From Melastoma dodecandrum (taxonomy: Eukaryota > Streptophyta > Magnoliopsida > Myrtales > Melastomataceae), in the NCBI GenBank assembly GCA_029817715.1, contig JARUPY010000398.1, positions 2,790,001-2,854,000 on the forward strand: 64,000 bases of DNA, given 5' to 3'. How positions within the stretch are numbered: the stretch's first letter is position 1; each line of letters begins with the position of its first letter. Position numbers and translations under genes: made by a program. Positions 9,793 to 18,655 of the stretch are shown piece by piece. The notes under the pieces were generated by a model. It worked only from the letters and a program-made list of their open reading frames with translations. It was not told the DNA's origin and made no database searches.

Positions 9793-10749
9793 ATGACGGG
9801 ACGGCCTTCGCTTCCCCTCACCATCGGGCTGTCGGCCCTGCTCCTCGCCGCGAGCGTTTCCGCCCAGGCGCAGGATCGCGGTACGGTCGACGCCCGCGCG
9901 CTGCCGCCGCTCCAAAACCCGGCGGACCCCTCAAATCCCGCCAAGCAGGTCTTCGGCCGCGAAACCGAGCCCTCCGCCGGCGCGCCGCATGTCTACGGCT
10001 TCTATTCCCGCGGCTGCATCGCGGGCGCCCGCGCGCTCCCGCTCGACGGGCCGGACTGGGAGGTGATGCGGCCCTCGCGCAACCGTTTCTACGGCCACCC
10101 CGCCCTGCTCGCCTTCATCGAGCGGCTCGCCGAGCGCGTGCGCGCCACGACCTCGTATCCCGGCATCCTCATCGGCGACATGGCGCAGCCGCGTGGCGGT
10201 CCGATGAACGGCGGCCACGCCTCGCACCAGATCGGGCTCGACGTCGACGTCTGGCTGCGCCCGATGCCGGAGCGGCGCCTGTCGCGCGCAGAACGCGAAT
10301 TCATGGATTCGGTGATGGTGGTGCGCGGCGACCGCAAGGACGTCGACCCGCATCTCTTCACGCCCGAGACGATGGGCCTCATCAAGGCCGCGGCCGTCGA
10401 CCCCGCCGTCCAGCGCATCTTCGTCAACGCCGCGATCAAGAAGGCGATCTGCCGCGAGGCACGCGGCGACCGCTCCTGGCTCACCAAGGTGCGCCCGATG
10501 TACGGGCACGACTATCACTTCCACATCCGCCTCTTCTGCCCTTCGAGCGAGCCGGGCTGCGAGCCGCAGCGGGAGGTGAACTCGGGCGATGGCTGCGACG
10601 CCTCGCTCGCGCATTGGTTCTCCGAGTCGATTTTGCACCCCCGCAAGCCGAGCCGGCCGCCGGCCCCCGCGCGGCCGATCACGATGGCGCAGATGTCCGC
10701 CGCCTGCCGCGCCGTGGCCGCCGCGCCCGGTCAGCAGGTCGCGCGGTAG
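9793..10749 (+). CDS. mepA: Penicillin-insensitive murein endopeptidase
   Basis: 318-residue periplasmic LAS-family metallopeptidase that cuts D-Ala-meso-DAP cross-links in peptidoglycan. A signal peptide spans residues 1-27 (ending SAQAQ). The zinc site is visible as GGHASHQIGLDVD (His and Asp ligands) and HDYHFHIRL (third His). Other family blocks include RFYGHPALLAFIERL and ARGDRSWLTKVRPMYG. The C-terminal about 30 residues after the catalytic domain are Pro/Ala-rich. It starts 103 nt after the TetR gene and is probably transcribed independently. Confidence 0.95.
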   Translation: MTGRPSLPLTIGLSALLLAASVSAQAQDRGTVDARALPPLQNPADPSNPAKQVFGRETEPSAGAPHVYGFYSRGCIAGARALPLDGPDWEVMRPSRNRFYGHPALLAFIERLAERVRATTSYPGILIGDMAQPRGGPMNGGHASHQIGLDVDVWLRPMPERRLSRAEREFMDSVMVVRGDRKDVDPHLFTPETMGLIKAAAVDPAVQRIFVNAAIKKAICREARGDRSWLTKVRPMYGHDYHFHIRLFCPSSEPGCEPQREVNSGDGCDASLAHWFSESILHPRKPSRPPAPARPITMAQMSAACRAVAAAPGQQVAR

Positions 10750-11245
10750 GGGCTGGGGGGTGAGCCCGCAGACAGGGCGGGCTTGGTTCGGATGAAGCTT
10801 GGGAGGTGATGTGCGCCTGACGGCAGGCGCGCCCGTGCTGTCGCTCCTTTAACGGCGAAAGGCGGCGGCCGTCCGACGGCAAACCAATCCTTAGACGGAA
10901 CGGCCGATCCGAACCCAGCCCCTTCGAACTGTCAATGACGGCGCGAAGCGCCGCCGGCTTCGCCGGTCGGAGATCATTGACAGTTCGAAGGGGTTGGGTT
11001 GCCCTGCCAGCCGTGCCCTCTAAGGATCCTTCTGCGCGAGCGCGAAAGTTCACACAGCCGCTCGGCGATCAAAGCGAAGCGGAAGGCGTTTTCGCGGGGC
11101 CTTGGCGAACACGGCTTCCGAAAACTGGACGCCGAGCATCATCTTCGAGGATCAATTTGCGTGGGGGCAGCCATGATCGTCACACTCTCGGGCGAACTCT
11201 CCCAAACCGAGATTCAGCAATGGCCGGTAGCGCGGAGGAGGACTT
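10750..11245. other. Gene-poor interval downstream of mepA
   Basis: I find no convincing coding region here. Reading frames on both strands run through the large inverted repeat at 10912-11000 and are Arg/Pro/Ser-rich with no family resemblance. The section after about 11040 becomes less GC-rich and leads into small, possibly broken frames at 11246-11606. Confidence 0.5.
10912..11000. repeat. 89-nt inverted-repeat element with 27-nt arms
   Basis: Arms at 10912-10938 and 10974-11000 are reverse complements over 27 positions with a single mismatch (G at 10918 against A in the copy). The 35-nt centre holds two further short hairpins, GGCGC-GAA-GCGCC type and CCGGC-TTC-GCCGG type. The arms contain CTTCGAACTGTCAATGA. 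It may be a palindromic dispersed repeat, a miniature mobile unit or a very strong bidirectional terminator. No target-site duplication is obvious at the ends. Confidence 0.8.
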
Positions 11246-11416
11246 ATGCCGACGGGCGCCGCTCCCCTTTCGCGCAGCGAGCGTTATTTCGTCTTGGGCA
11301 TCGTCATATCGGAAGAAAGGACCTTGTATCTCGTCTACAATCCCACTTGCTCGCCCAAGGCGGAGCTTTATGACGAATGCTTTGTTCGATATTATCGACA
11401 CCCCGATTCCCAATGA
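11246..11416 (+). CDS. Small hypothetical protein, possibly the front half of a broken gene
   Basis: 56-codon frame starting at an ATG with a strong GGAGGAGGA ribosome site 3-4 nt upstream. The product contains SERYFVLGIVISEERTLYLV and YDECFVRYYRHP, a plausible globular composition unlike the Arg/Pro shadow frames around it. It stops at 11414-11416, while the neighbouring +1 frame continues as believable protein from 11370 to 11606. A single frameshift near 11400 in one ancestral gene would explain both. No homology recognised. Confidence 0.4.
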   Translation: MPTGAAPLSRSERYFVLGIVISEERTLYLVYNPTCSPKAELYDECFVRYYRHPDSQ

Positions 11417-11606
11417 TTGGGTGTACGTTCCAAATGTCCGACATGCGAACATTTGTCATGACAATTTTGTATTTTCGGACTTCCGTTATTTCGGAATAGA
11501 CCGGATTCTTACGGAGGCGGACTTTTACGAAAACTACTTCGATGATTCGCCGCCTGAGGTGAGCTTCGTCGAAGAGTCGGTCGATCGGCTTCAACGAAAT
11601 TCATGA
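11370..11606 (+). CDS. Small acidic hypothetical protein in AT-richer patch
   Basis: 78-codon frame from the ATG at 11370 to the TGA at 11604. The product is acidic and aromatic-rich (for example SDFRYFGIDRILTEADFYEN, then YFDDSPPEVSFVEESVDRL) and its codons are AT-richer than every neighbouring gene, suggesting foreign origin. No clear ribosome site precedes this ATG and it overlaps the 11246-11416 frame by 47 nt in another phase, so it may be the distal part of one frameshifted gene. Family unknown. Confidence 0.4.
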   Translation: MTNALFDIIDTPIPNDWVYVPNVRHANICHDNFVFSDFRYFGIDRILTEADFYENYFDDSPPEVSFVEESVDRLQRNS

Positions 11607-11743
11607 GCGATCATGGTCTGTTCGAAGATGAATTCTGGACGGCTCGAGCTTCACGCTGAGTCCTCCCCGAAGCCTCACGCATAAGTGGACGCCGTCCACA
11701 AATGCGGCTAGGGTTCCGCCATCGCCTTTACGAGGACCCTCGC

Positions 11744-13186
11744 ATGACCCCGGACACCCGCGCGCGTTGGCTGGCCATGGCGGTGCTCTGCCTCGGCGAC
11801 CTCATGATCGTCCTCGACGTTACCGTCGTGAACGTGGCGCTGCCCTCGATCCGCGCCGACCTCGGCTTCAGCGAGGCGGCGCTCGCTTGGGTCGTCAACG
11901 CCTACATGCTCACCTTCGGCGGCTTTCTGCTGCTCGGCGGGCGGTTCGGCGACCTTTACGGGCCGCGGCGGCTCTTCCTCGGGGGTGTCGCGCTCTTCAC
12001 GCTCGCCTCGCTGGCCTGCGGCCTCGCGACCTCGCAGCCGCTGCTCGTCGCGGCGCGGGCGGTCCAGGGGCTCGGCGGGGCGGTCGTCTCGGCGGTGGCG
12101 CTCGCGCTCATCGTCAATCTCTTCCAGATGCCCGACGAACGCGCCAAGGCGATGGGCGTATTCGGCTTCGTCTCGGCCGGAGGCGGCAGCGTCGGCGTCC
12201 TGCTTGGCGGCGTCCTCACGCAGACGCTCAGCTGGCACTGGATCTTCCTGATCAACGTGCCGATCGGCGCCCTCGTCGTCATCGCGACGTTGCGGCTGCT
12301 GCCGCGGGATCCCGCCGCCGCGGGGGAGCGACGGCTCGACGTCGCGGGGGCGGTGACGATCACCCTCGCGCTGCTCCTCGCCGTCACGGCCATCGTCGGC
12401 GGCAACGAGGCGGGCTGGCTCTCGGCCCGCACGCTCGGCCTGCTGGGGGCGGCACTCGCGCTCCTCGCCGCGTTCCTCGTCCTCGAATCGCGGGTGGCCG
12501 CGCCGCTCGTCCCGCTCCGCCTCTTGCGCGGGCGCGCGCTGGCGATCTCGAACGCCATCGCGCTTCTGTGGTCGGCCGCGATGTTCGCGACCTTTTTCCT
12601 GTCGGCGCTCGAGCTGCAGGTGGTGCTGAACTACACGCCGCTCGAAGTCGGCCTCGCCTTCCTGCCGACGAACCTGATCATGGCGCCGCTGTCGCTGGGC
12701 CTGTCGGCGCGCCTCGTGACGCGGTTCGGGGAGCGGGCGCCGCTCGTCGCCGGCATGCTTCTCGTCGCGCTCGGGCTCGCGCTCTTCGCGCGCGTGCCGC
12801 TCGAGGCGAGCTTCCAGCGGGACCTGCTGGCGCCGATGGTCCTGCTCGGCCTCGGCGCCGGTATCGGCCTCAACCCGCTGCTCATGGCCGCGATGGCGGA
12901 CGTCGACCAGAGCTTGTCGGGCCTCGCCTCCGGCCTCGTGAACACGTCCTTCATGATCGGCGGCGCGCTCGGCCTCGCGATCCTCGCCAGTCTCGCCGCG
13001 GCCCGGTCCGGCCAGTTCGCGGCGCAGGTCGCCGGCGCCGACCCGACCGCCGCGCTGGCGGCGGGTTACAGCCTCGCGTTCGTCGCGGCGGCGCTGATGG
13101 CGCTCGTCGCGGCCGGGCTCGCATCGGGCCTCGCACCACGCCCGCGCGACCTCGCGGGCCAGCCCTCGCCTGCCCTCCAGGATTGA
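11744..13186 (+). CDS. MFS transporter, DHA2 (EmrB/QacA) drug-export type
   Basis: 480-residue inner-membrane proton antiporter with about 14 predicted helices, as in the DHA2 branch. Motif D1 is visible in helix 1 (MIVLDVTVVNVALPSI) and motif A as GGRFGDLYGPRRLFL after helix 2. Motif C-like glycines occur in helix 5 (GFVSAGGGSVGVLLGGVL). The ATG at 11744 has a CGAGGA ribosome site 7 nt upstream; a 14-codon upstream extension is less likely. It is followed after a short gap by tRNA-His. The exported substrate is unknown. Confidence 0.9.
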   Translation: MTPDTRARWLAMAVLCLGDLMIVLDVTVVNVALPSIRADLGFSEAALAWVVNAYMLTFGGFLLLGGRFGDLYGPRRLFLGGVALFTLASLACGLATSQPLLVAARAVQGLGGAVVSAVALALIVNLFQMPDERAKAMGVFGFVSAGGGSVGVLLGGVLTQTLSWHWIFLINVPIGALVVIATLRLLPRDPAAAGERRLDVAGAVTITLALLLAVTAIVGGNEAGWLSARTLGLLGAALALLAAFLVLESRVAAPLVPLRLLRGRALAISNAIALLWSAAMFATFFLSALELQVVLNYTPLEVGLAFLPTNLIMAPLSLGLSARLVTRFGERAPLVAGMLLVALGLALFARVPLEASFQRDLLAPMVLLGLGAGIGLNPLLMAAMADVDQSLSGLASGLVNTSFMIGGALGLAILASLAAARSGQFAAQVAGADPTAALAAGYSLAFVAAALMALVAAGLASGLAPRPRDLAGQPSPALQD

Positions 13187-13242
13187 CCGCGAACGGGGAT
13201 TGCATTCGGCCGATCAAGCCCATAGGTTCGCGCCGCTTCCTC

Positions 13243-13319
13243 GCCGCCATAGCTCAGTTGGTTAGAGCGCTAGATTGTGGATCTAGAGGTCCCCCGTTCG
13301 AGCCGGGGTGGCGGTACCA
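13243..13319 (+). tRNA. tRNA-His (anticodon GTG)
   Basis: 77-nt cloverleaf including an encoded CCA at 13317-13319. The anticodon GTG is at 13277-13279 in the loop TTGTGGA, closed by the CTAGA/TCTAG stem. The acceptor stem pairs 13243-13249 with 13309-13315, with G1 opposite U72 and A73 as discriminator. There is no encoded or paired G-1:C73, which matches the exceptional alphaproteobacterial tRNA-His identity set. The T-arm GTTCGAG loop is intact. Confidence 0.97.
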
Positions 13320-13555
13320 GCGGCATGCCGGATCCTGGCGTGCATCCACCACTTGTTCGGTAGGATATCGGCCGCCGTGGCGCGACCATCAAAGGTCAGC
13401 GGCTGAAACGCCGCGCTTTCGTCCGGCACCTTTCGCGAATCGGCTCAGTCGAGGTCACATTCCGGACAGCAACGGAGTGTCGAATCTTGATCAATCGACA
13501 AGGCTGCAGAGACGAATTGCTTCTGTAGAATGGTGCGGAGGCGCGGGACCGGCAG

Positions 13556-16500
13556 ATGCCATTTGACTTTGCCGTCGGCAGTCATGTCGCGACGCGAATG
13601 CGTGGCATCGCATGGGCTGCCTCGCCGCTCGGCGAACCACCGACTTGGCCGCAGGCGCTGAAGAGCGTCGTGCGCACGATGCTCACCTCTCGCTTCGCCA
13701 TGTGGATGGCCTGGGGCGAGGAGCTGACCTTCCTCTGCAACGACGCCTATCTCCCGACGGTGGGCGACAAGCGCGACTGGGTCATCGGCGCGCGGTCCGA
13801 AGAGGTCTGGGCCGAGATCTGGCCGGACATCGGCCCGCGCATCGCGCATGTGCTCGCGACGGGCGAGGCGACCTGGGACGAAGCGCTGCTCCTCTATCTG
13901 AAGCGCGCGGGCTTCACCGAGGAGACCTACCACACCTTCTCCTACTCGCCGCTCGCCGACGATGCCGGGCGGGTCGCCGGGATGCTCTGCGTCGTCGCCG
14001 AGGTGACGCAGCGCGTGCTGAGCGAGCGCCAACTCGCGCTGCTGCGCGACCTCGGCGGGCGTCTCGCGGGCGCCAAATCGCGCGCCGACGTCGTGAGCGC
14101 ATTCGGCGCCGCGCTCGCGAGCGAGCCGCGCGACCTGCCGTTTCTCCTGACAATCCTGCGCGACGGCCAGAGCCGCGGGCAGGTCGCCGTCTGCCACGGC
14201 CTGAAGCCGGACGATCTCGCCGGGCTCGACGTGCCGGGGCTGCTCGATGCGTGCATGGATCCGATGACCACGCGGCTCACGCCGCTGCCGTGTTTCGGTA
14301 TCGCGGCGGACAAGCTCTCGCTCGGCTTCTGGCAGATCCCGCCGCAGCAGGCCCTGCTCGCGCCGCTCGAGGGCGCGGACGGCACGCTGGCGAACGGCCT
14401 CGTCGTCGCCGGCCTCAATCCGCATCGCGCGGTGGACGCCGACTACCGCGGCTTCGTCGAGCTCGTGGCCGCGCAGGTCGCCGCCGCTTTGGCCCGCGCC
14501 GACGAGTTCGAGCGCGAGCAGCAGCGCGCCGCGGCGCTGGCGGAGATCGACCGGGCCAAAACGGTCTTCTTCACCAACATCAGCCACGAATTCCGCACGC
14601 CCCTGACGCTGATGCTCGGGCCGCTGGAGGAGGCGTTGGCCGACGCCGCGCTGGCGCCCGCCGCGCGCTCCGGCATCGAGGTGGCCTATCGCAACGCCTC
14701 GCGCCTGCTGCGCCTCGTCAACGGATTGCTCGATTTTTCGCGCCTCGAGGCGGGGCGCATCGAGGCCGTCACCGAGCCGGTCGATCTCGCGACCCTCACG
14801 AGCGACCTCGTCTCGACCTTCCGCTCCGCCTTCGATCGCGCCGGGCTCACCCTCGAGGTCGACTGCGGTGCGCCCTGCGCGCCCTCCCACGTCGACCGCG
14901 AGATGTGGGAAAAGATCGTCCTCAACCTGCTGTCGAACGCGTTCAAGTTCACCCTCGACGGCGGCGTCGCGGTGCGGCTGCGGCAGGAGGACGGGACCGC
15001 GGCGCTCGACGTCGCCGACACGGGGGTCGGCATCCCCGAGGACGAGCTGCCGCGCCTGTTCGAGCGCTTCCACCGCATCGAGGGCTCCCGCGGGCGCTCG
15101 CTGGAAGGATCTGGCATCGGGCTCGCTCTGGTGCGCGATCTCGTCACGCTGCACGGCGGGACGATCGAGGTCGACCCGCGCGCGGACGGGACGACGTTCC
15201 GCGTGCGGCTGCCGTTGCGCGCGGCGCCCCCACGCGACGCGCCGCGTGCGAGGAGCGAGGCGCCCCAGAGGCTCGGCGGCGCGCAGGCCAGCGCCTACGT
15301 CGAGGAGGCGCTCCGCTGGCTGCCGGAGACGCCGCAGCTCGTGGCGCCGACGGCTCTGACGAACAGCGGCGAGGTCGGCCATGGCGCGCGTCTCGTCCTC
15401 GCCGACGACAATGCGGATCTGCGCGCCTATGTCTCGCGTCTGCTCGAAGGCGCCGGCTTCCGCGTGACGGCGGTCGAGAACGGCGAGGCGGCGCTCGACG
15501 CGCTGCGCCGCGCGCGGCCCGACCTCCTGCTGACGGACGTGATGATGCCGCGCCTCGACGGCTTCGCACTGCTCGCCAACGTCCGCAAGGATCCGGCATT
15601 GTCGGATCTTCCCGTGATCCTCCTCTCGGCCCGGGCGGGCGAGGATGCGCGCGTCGAGGGGCTCGCCGCCTCCGCCGACGACTACCTCACCAAGCCCTTC
15701 TCCGCGCGCGAGCTGATCGCCCGCGTGAGCGTCAACGTGAAGATGGCGGAGGTTCGCCGTCAGGCGACGCGAGCGGTCGCGGAGAGCGAGGAGCGCCTGC
15801 GCCTCGCCATCGAGGTGGGCCAGCTCGCCGCCTGGGACTGGAACATGGTCACCGGCGAGATCACGTGGTCGGACGACCTTTTCGCCATGCTCGGCTACGC
15901 TCAAGGCGAGGTCGCGCCCGGGTACCAGGCCTGGTCGCGACGCCTCCATCCCGACGATCGGCCCGGCGTCGAACGCGCCCTCGGCCAGGCGCTGGAGCAG
16001 CGCAAGGTCTACGAGCGCGAATACCGCGTCGTGCATCCCGACGGCGAGGTCCGCTTCCTCAAGGCCAGGGGCCGTTATTTCCACGACGGCGGCGGCCGGC
16101 CCTACCGCATGATCGGCGCATCGCTCGACGTGACCGAGCGGCGACGCTGGGAGGAGCGCCAGAAGGTGCTGATCGGCGAGCTGCAGCATCGCACGCGCAA
16201 CCTGATGAGCGTCATCTCGGCGATCTCCGAGATGGCGCTGCGCTCGAGCGCGGACATGCCGGAATTCGCGGCGAAGCTGCGCGACCGCCTGTCGTCGCTC
16301 GCCCGCACCCAGCGGCTGCTCTCACGTCTCGACGAGACCGAGCGCCTGACCTTCGACCGGCTCCTGCACGAAGAGGTCGCCTCGCTGGGCGCCTCGAAGG
16401 ATCGCGTCACGCTGCACGGGCCGGAGGGCATATCCTTGAAGTCGAACGCGGTGCAGACGCTGGCCATGGCCCTCCACGAGCTCGCGACGAATGCGGTGAA

Positions 16501-16798
16501 ATACGGAGCGCTCAGCCCCAACGGCGGCCAGCTCTCGATCAGCTGGAACATCACCCACGAGGAGCACCAGCCTTGGCTCAACGTCGATTGGGTCGAGAGC
16601 GGCGTTCGCATGCCGCCGGACGCGCCAGCCGGCATCGGCTCCGGCCGCACCCTGATCGAGCGGGCGCTGCCCTATCAGCTCGGCGCCCGCACCCAGTTCG
16701 CGATGGGCGAGGACGGCGTGCGCTGCACGATCGGCCTGCCGGTGACGATGGATCTGTGGGACTGGTCGGCCGGCCAGCATCCGCCGCACGGCCATTGA
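13556..16798 (+). CDS. Dual-kinase hybrid sensor: PAS/GAF-HisKA-HATPase-REC-PAS-HWE kinase
   Basis: 1080-residue soluble signalling protein. Residues about 1-165 are PAS-like and about 165-320 GAF-like. A classical HisKA H-box (SHEFRTPL, His 344) and HATPase (NLLSNAFKF, DTGVGIP, GSGIGLALV) follow. A receiver domain has phosphoacceptor Asp 661 in TDVMMPRLDG. A PAS domain lies at about 745-870. A second complete kinase of the HWE type has His 878 in ELQHRTRNLM, HELATNAVKYGALS and WVES. No transmembrane segment. The ATG at 13556 has GGAG about 15 nt upstream; the ATG at 13598 is an alternative. A stand-alone receiver gene converges on it from 17170. Confidence 0.92.
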   Translation: MPFDFAVGSHVATRMRGIAWAASPLGEPPTWPQALKSVVRTMLTSRFAMWMAWGEELTFLCNDAYLPTVGDKRDWVIGARSEEVWAEIWPDIGPRIAHVLATGEATWDEALLLYLKRAGFTEETYHTFSYSPLADDAGRVAGMLCVVAEVTQRVLSERQLALLRDLGGRLAGAKSRADVVSAFGAALASEPRDLPFLLTILRDGQSRGQVAVCHGLKPDDLAGLDVPGLLDACMDPMTTRLTPLPCFGIAADKLSLGFWQIPPQQALLAPLEGADGTLANGLVVAGLNPHRAVDADYRGFVELVAAQVAAALARADEFEREQQRAAALAEIDRAKTVFFTNISHEFRTPLTLMLGPLEEALADAALAPAARSGIEVAYRNASRLLRLVNGLLDFSRLEAGRIEAVTEPVDLATLTSDLVSTFRSAFDRAGLTLEVDCGAPCAPSHVDREMWEKIVLNLLSNAFKFTLDGGVAVRLRQEDGTAALDVADTGVGIPEDELPRLFERFHRIEGSRGRSLEGSGIGLALVRDLVTLHGGTIEVDPRADGTTFRVRLPLRAAPPRDAPRARSEAPQRLGGAQASAYVEEALRWLPETPQLVAPTALTNSGEVGHGARLVLADDNADLRAYVSRLLEGAGFRVTAVENGEAALDALRRARPDLLLTDVMMPRLDGFALLANVRKDPALSDLPVILLSARAGEDARVEGLAASADDYLTKPFSARELIARVSVNVKMAEVRRQATRAVAESEERLRLAIEVGQLAAWDWNMVTGEITWSDDLFAMLGYAQGEVAPGYQAWSRRLHPDDRPGVERALGQALEQRKVYEREYRVVHPDGEVRFLKARGRYFHDGGGRPYRMIGASLDVTERRRWEERQKVLIGELQHRTRNLMSVISAISEMALRSSADMPEFAAKLRDRLSSLARTQRLLSRLDETERLTFDRLLHEEVASLGASKDRVTLHGPEGISLKSNAVQTLAMALHELATNAVKYGALSPNGGQLSISWNITHEEHQPWLNVDWVESGVRMPPDAPAGIGSGRTLIERALPYQLGARTQFAMGEDGVRCTIGLPVTMDLWDWSAGQHPPHGH

Positions 16799-16804
16799 CG
16801 GCGT

Positions 16805-17170
16805 TCAGCGCGTAGACCGATCCAGCAGCTCGCGCAGCGCATCGACGATATCGTTCGGGCGGTAAGGTTTTTCGTAGCGCGGGATCCTCGCGTACCGACG
16901 CGGAATGATCGACTGATCGAACCCCGTCGCGAAGACGAACGGCGTGCCGCGACGCACCAGCTCCTCCGCGAGCGGATAGACGACGCCGTCCCGTAGATTG
17001 ATGTCGAGGATCGCGGCGTCGACCGCGTCGCTCGCCAGCTTGGCCTGCCCGTCCCGCAGGCTGCTCACCGGCCCGACGACGACGCCTTCGGCCATCCCGA
17101 CGATTTGACGAAGCTCTTCCGCAATGAGGAATTCGTCCTCGACGATCAACACGCGCGCCCCCGCGAGCAT
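16805..17170 (-). CDS. Single-domain response regulator (CheY-like)
   Basis: 121-residue receiver with no output domain. The acidic pocket is VEDEF near residue 11, the phosphoacceptor is in AAILDINLRDG, and the conserved Lys is in RYEKPYRPNDI. The ATG at 17170 has GGAG 6 nt upstream. The stop is 6 nt from the stop of the two-kinase sensor gene. HWE kinases are typically paired with such single receivers (FixJ/PhyR-unlike), so this is a likely partner of that sensor, by context only. Confidence 0.88.
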   Translation of the reverse strand: MLAGARVLIVEDEFLIAEELRQIVGMAEGVVVGPVSSLRDGQAKLASDAVDAAILDINLRDGVVYPLAEELVRRGTPFVFATGFDQSIIPRRYARIPRYEKPYRPNDIVDALRELLDRSTR

Positions 17171-17415
17171 GGTCGACTCCGGCCCCGATCCCCGCCGCGC
17201 CGCCTCGCAGGCGCAACGTCCCCGACATGCCGTGATGCGCGAAACTTGGCAAGCCCCGGCATTCGTTGCTGTTTTTCTGTTTGCGCGATCAAATCGCGCG
17301 ATACGGGCGAGGTCGCTTGCGCGGCAGTGCCGCGCCTCTGTCCTACGTGGTGAAACGACGCTGGTACTTACCGCCGCGGACGACGTTGCGCGGGCCTCGC
17401 ACAAGGAGGCTTTGG

Positions 17416-18411
17416 ATGACGCAGATGGACAAGGGCGTGTCGCGCCGGCATGCGATGGGAGCCGCCGGGGCCGGCCTCGCGCTCGCAGCGGGCGGCGTGC
17501 GCCCGGCGGCCGCGGACGAGGCCGCGCCGCGGCCGCTGACGGATCCGACGGACAAGTACCCGAAGCCGCCGTTTCCCGTGCAGCGCCAACCATGGCCGGG
17601 GCTTGCGGCAAAGATGGATCCCAAACCGGATCACGGCGAGACCAGCTACAAGGGCTCCGGCCGCCTTGCCGGGCGCAAGGCGCTCGTCACGGGCGGCGAT
17701 TCCGGCATGGGCCGCGCCGCCGCCATCGCCTTCGCCCGCGAAGGCGCCGATGTCGCGATCAACTACCTGCCGGCGGAGGAGGAGGACGCGCGCGAGGTCG
17801 TCGCTCTGATCCAGCAGGCGGGACGCAAGGCCCTGCCGATCCCCGGCGACCTGCGCGACGAGGCGTTCTGCCGGGAGCTGGTCACGAAAGCCGTCGACGG
17901 CCTCGGCGGCCTCGACATCCTCGTCAGCAATGCCGGGCGACAGCAGACGCGCGCATCGATCCTCGACGTCTCGAGCGAGGATTTCGACGCGACGATGAAG
18001 ACGAACATCTACGCGCCGTTCTGGATCATCAAGGCGGCGCTGCCGCATCTCAAGCCGGGCGCCTGCATCATCGCCACGACCTCCGAGCAGGCCTACGATC
18101 CCTCGCCGGATCTCTACGACTACGCGCAGACCAAGGCCGCGACGATGAACTTCGTGAAGTCGCTCGCCAAGCAGCTCGCGTCCAAGGGCATCCGGGTCAA
18201 CGGCGTCGCGCCGGGGCCGATCTGGACGCCGCTGCAGGTCAGCGGCGGCGCCAGCCAGGAGAAGCTGAAGAAGTTCGGCGGCATGACGCCGATGGGCCGG
18301 CCCGGCCAGCCGGCGGAGCTGGCCTCGATCTACGTGCAGCTTGCCGACAACCAGTCGAGCTATGCGACGGGACAGGTCTACGGCGCGGCCGGAGGCTCCG
18401 GCCAGCCGTAG
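17416..18411 (+). CDS. Tat-exported short-chain dehydrogenase (YghA-like)
   Basis: 331-residue SDR oxidoreductase. A twin-arginine leader is visible at the N-terminus (SRRHAMGAAGAGLALAAGG, then RPAAA). The Pro-rich TDPTDKYPKPPFPVQ lead-in is characteristic of the YghA/glucose-dehydrogenase-like group. The cofactor motif is TGGDSGMGRA and the catalytic residues are Ser in TTSEQAY and YAQTK. The ATG at 17416 has an AAGGAGG ribosome site 6 nt upstream. Export of an SDR implies periplasmic action with cofactor bound before export, an inference from the leader alone. Substrate, probably an aldehyde or sugar, is unknown. Confidence 0.85.
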   Translation: MTQMDKGVSRRHAMGAAGAGLALAAGGVRPAAADEAAPRPLTDPTDKYPKPPFPVQRQPWPGLAAKMDPKPDHGETSYKGSGRLAGRKALVTGGDSGMGRAAAIAFAREGADVAINYLPAEEEDAREVVALIQQAGRKALPIPGDLRDEAFCRELVTKAVDGLGGLDILVSNAGRQQTRASILDVSSEDFDATMKTNIYAPFWIIKAALPHLKPGACIIATTSEQAYDPSPDLYDYAQTKAATMNFVKSLAKQLASKGIRVNGVAPGPIWTPLQVSGGASQEKLKKFGGMTPMGRPGQPAELASIYVQLADNQSSYATGQVYGAAGGSGQP

Positions 18412-18445
18412 ACGACTGGAAGTCGGCCTGGGCTGCGGTGCAGCG

Positions 18446-18655
18446 CTAGGCCGGCGTCCGGATGTTCGACCAGACGAGCAGCGCGAGACCGGCGGCGCCG
18501 AGGCAGAGGCCGGTCGCGAGCTGGGATTGGAGGGAGACCGCCGGGAGACTGGCGGTCAGAACGCCGAAACCGGCGGAAGTGCCTGCGTTCTTCGCAACGA
18601 ACAGGCCGGCGAGCCAGGCGGCAGCGCCACACGCATTACACGCGAACCACTTCAT
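18446..18655 (-). CDS. Small membrane protein with two helices
   Basis: 69-residue protein, Ala/Leu-rich, with hydrophobic stretches near residues 8-22 and 45-62 separated by a short loop. Cysteines occur at 6 and 9 (CNAC). The ATG at 18655 was chosen because upstream residues in the same frame are not hydrophobic-protein-like. No ribosome site stands out. It converges with the SDR gene and diverges from the proline-rich gene. Function unknown; it could be a chance frame, though the composition argues for a real protein. Confidence 0.45.
   Translation of the reverse strand: MKWFACNACGAAAWLAGLFVAKNAGTSAGFGVLTASLPAVSLQSQLATGLCLGAAGLALLVWSNIRTPA

Noticed and set aside
6979..9915. 978-codon open frame on the minus strand
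   Set aside because: It runs through leuS/lptE ends, the permease, TetR and MepA in antisense or another frame; its Arg/Gly-rich sequence shows no family resemblance. High GC makes such shadows common.
10679..11053. 124-codon minus-strand frame across the inverted repeat
   Set aside because: It follows the palindrome and is Arg/Ser/Pro-rich; no start signal or homology.
13445..16189. 914-codon minus-strand frame
   Set aside because: Antisense shadow of the two-kinase sensor gene, which has clear H-boxes, a receiver and GGAG start signal.
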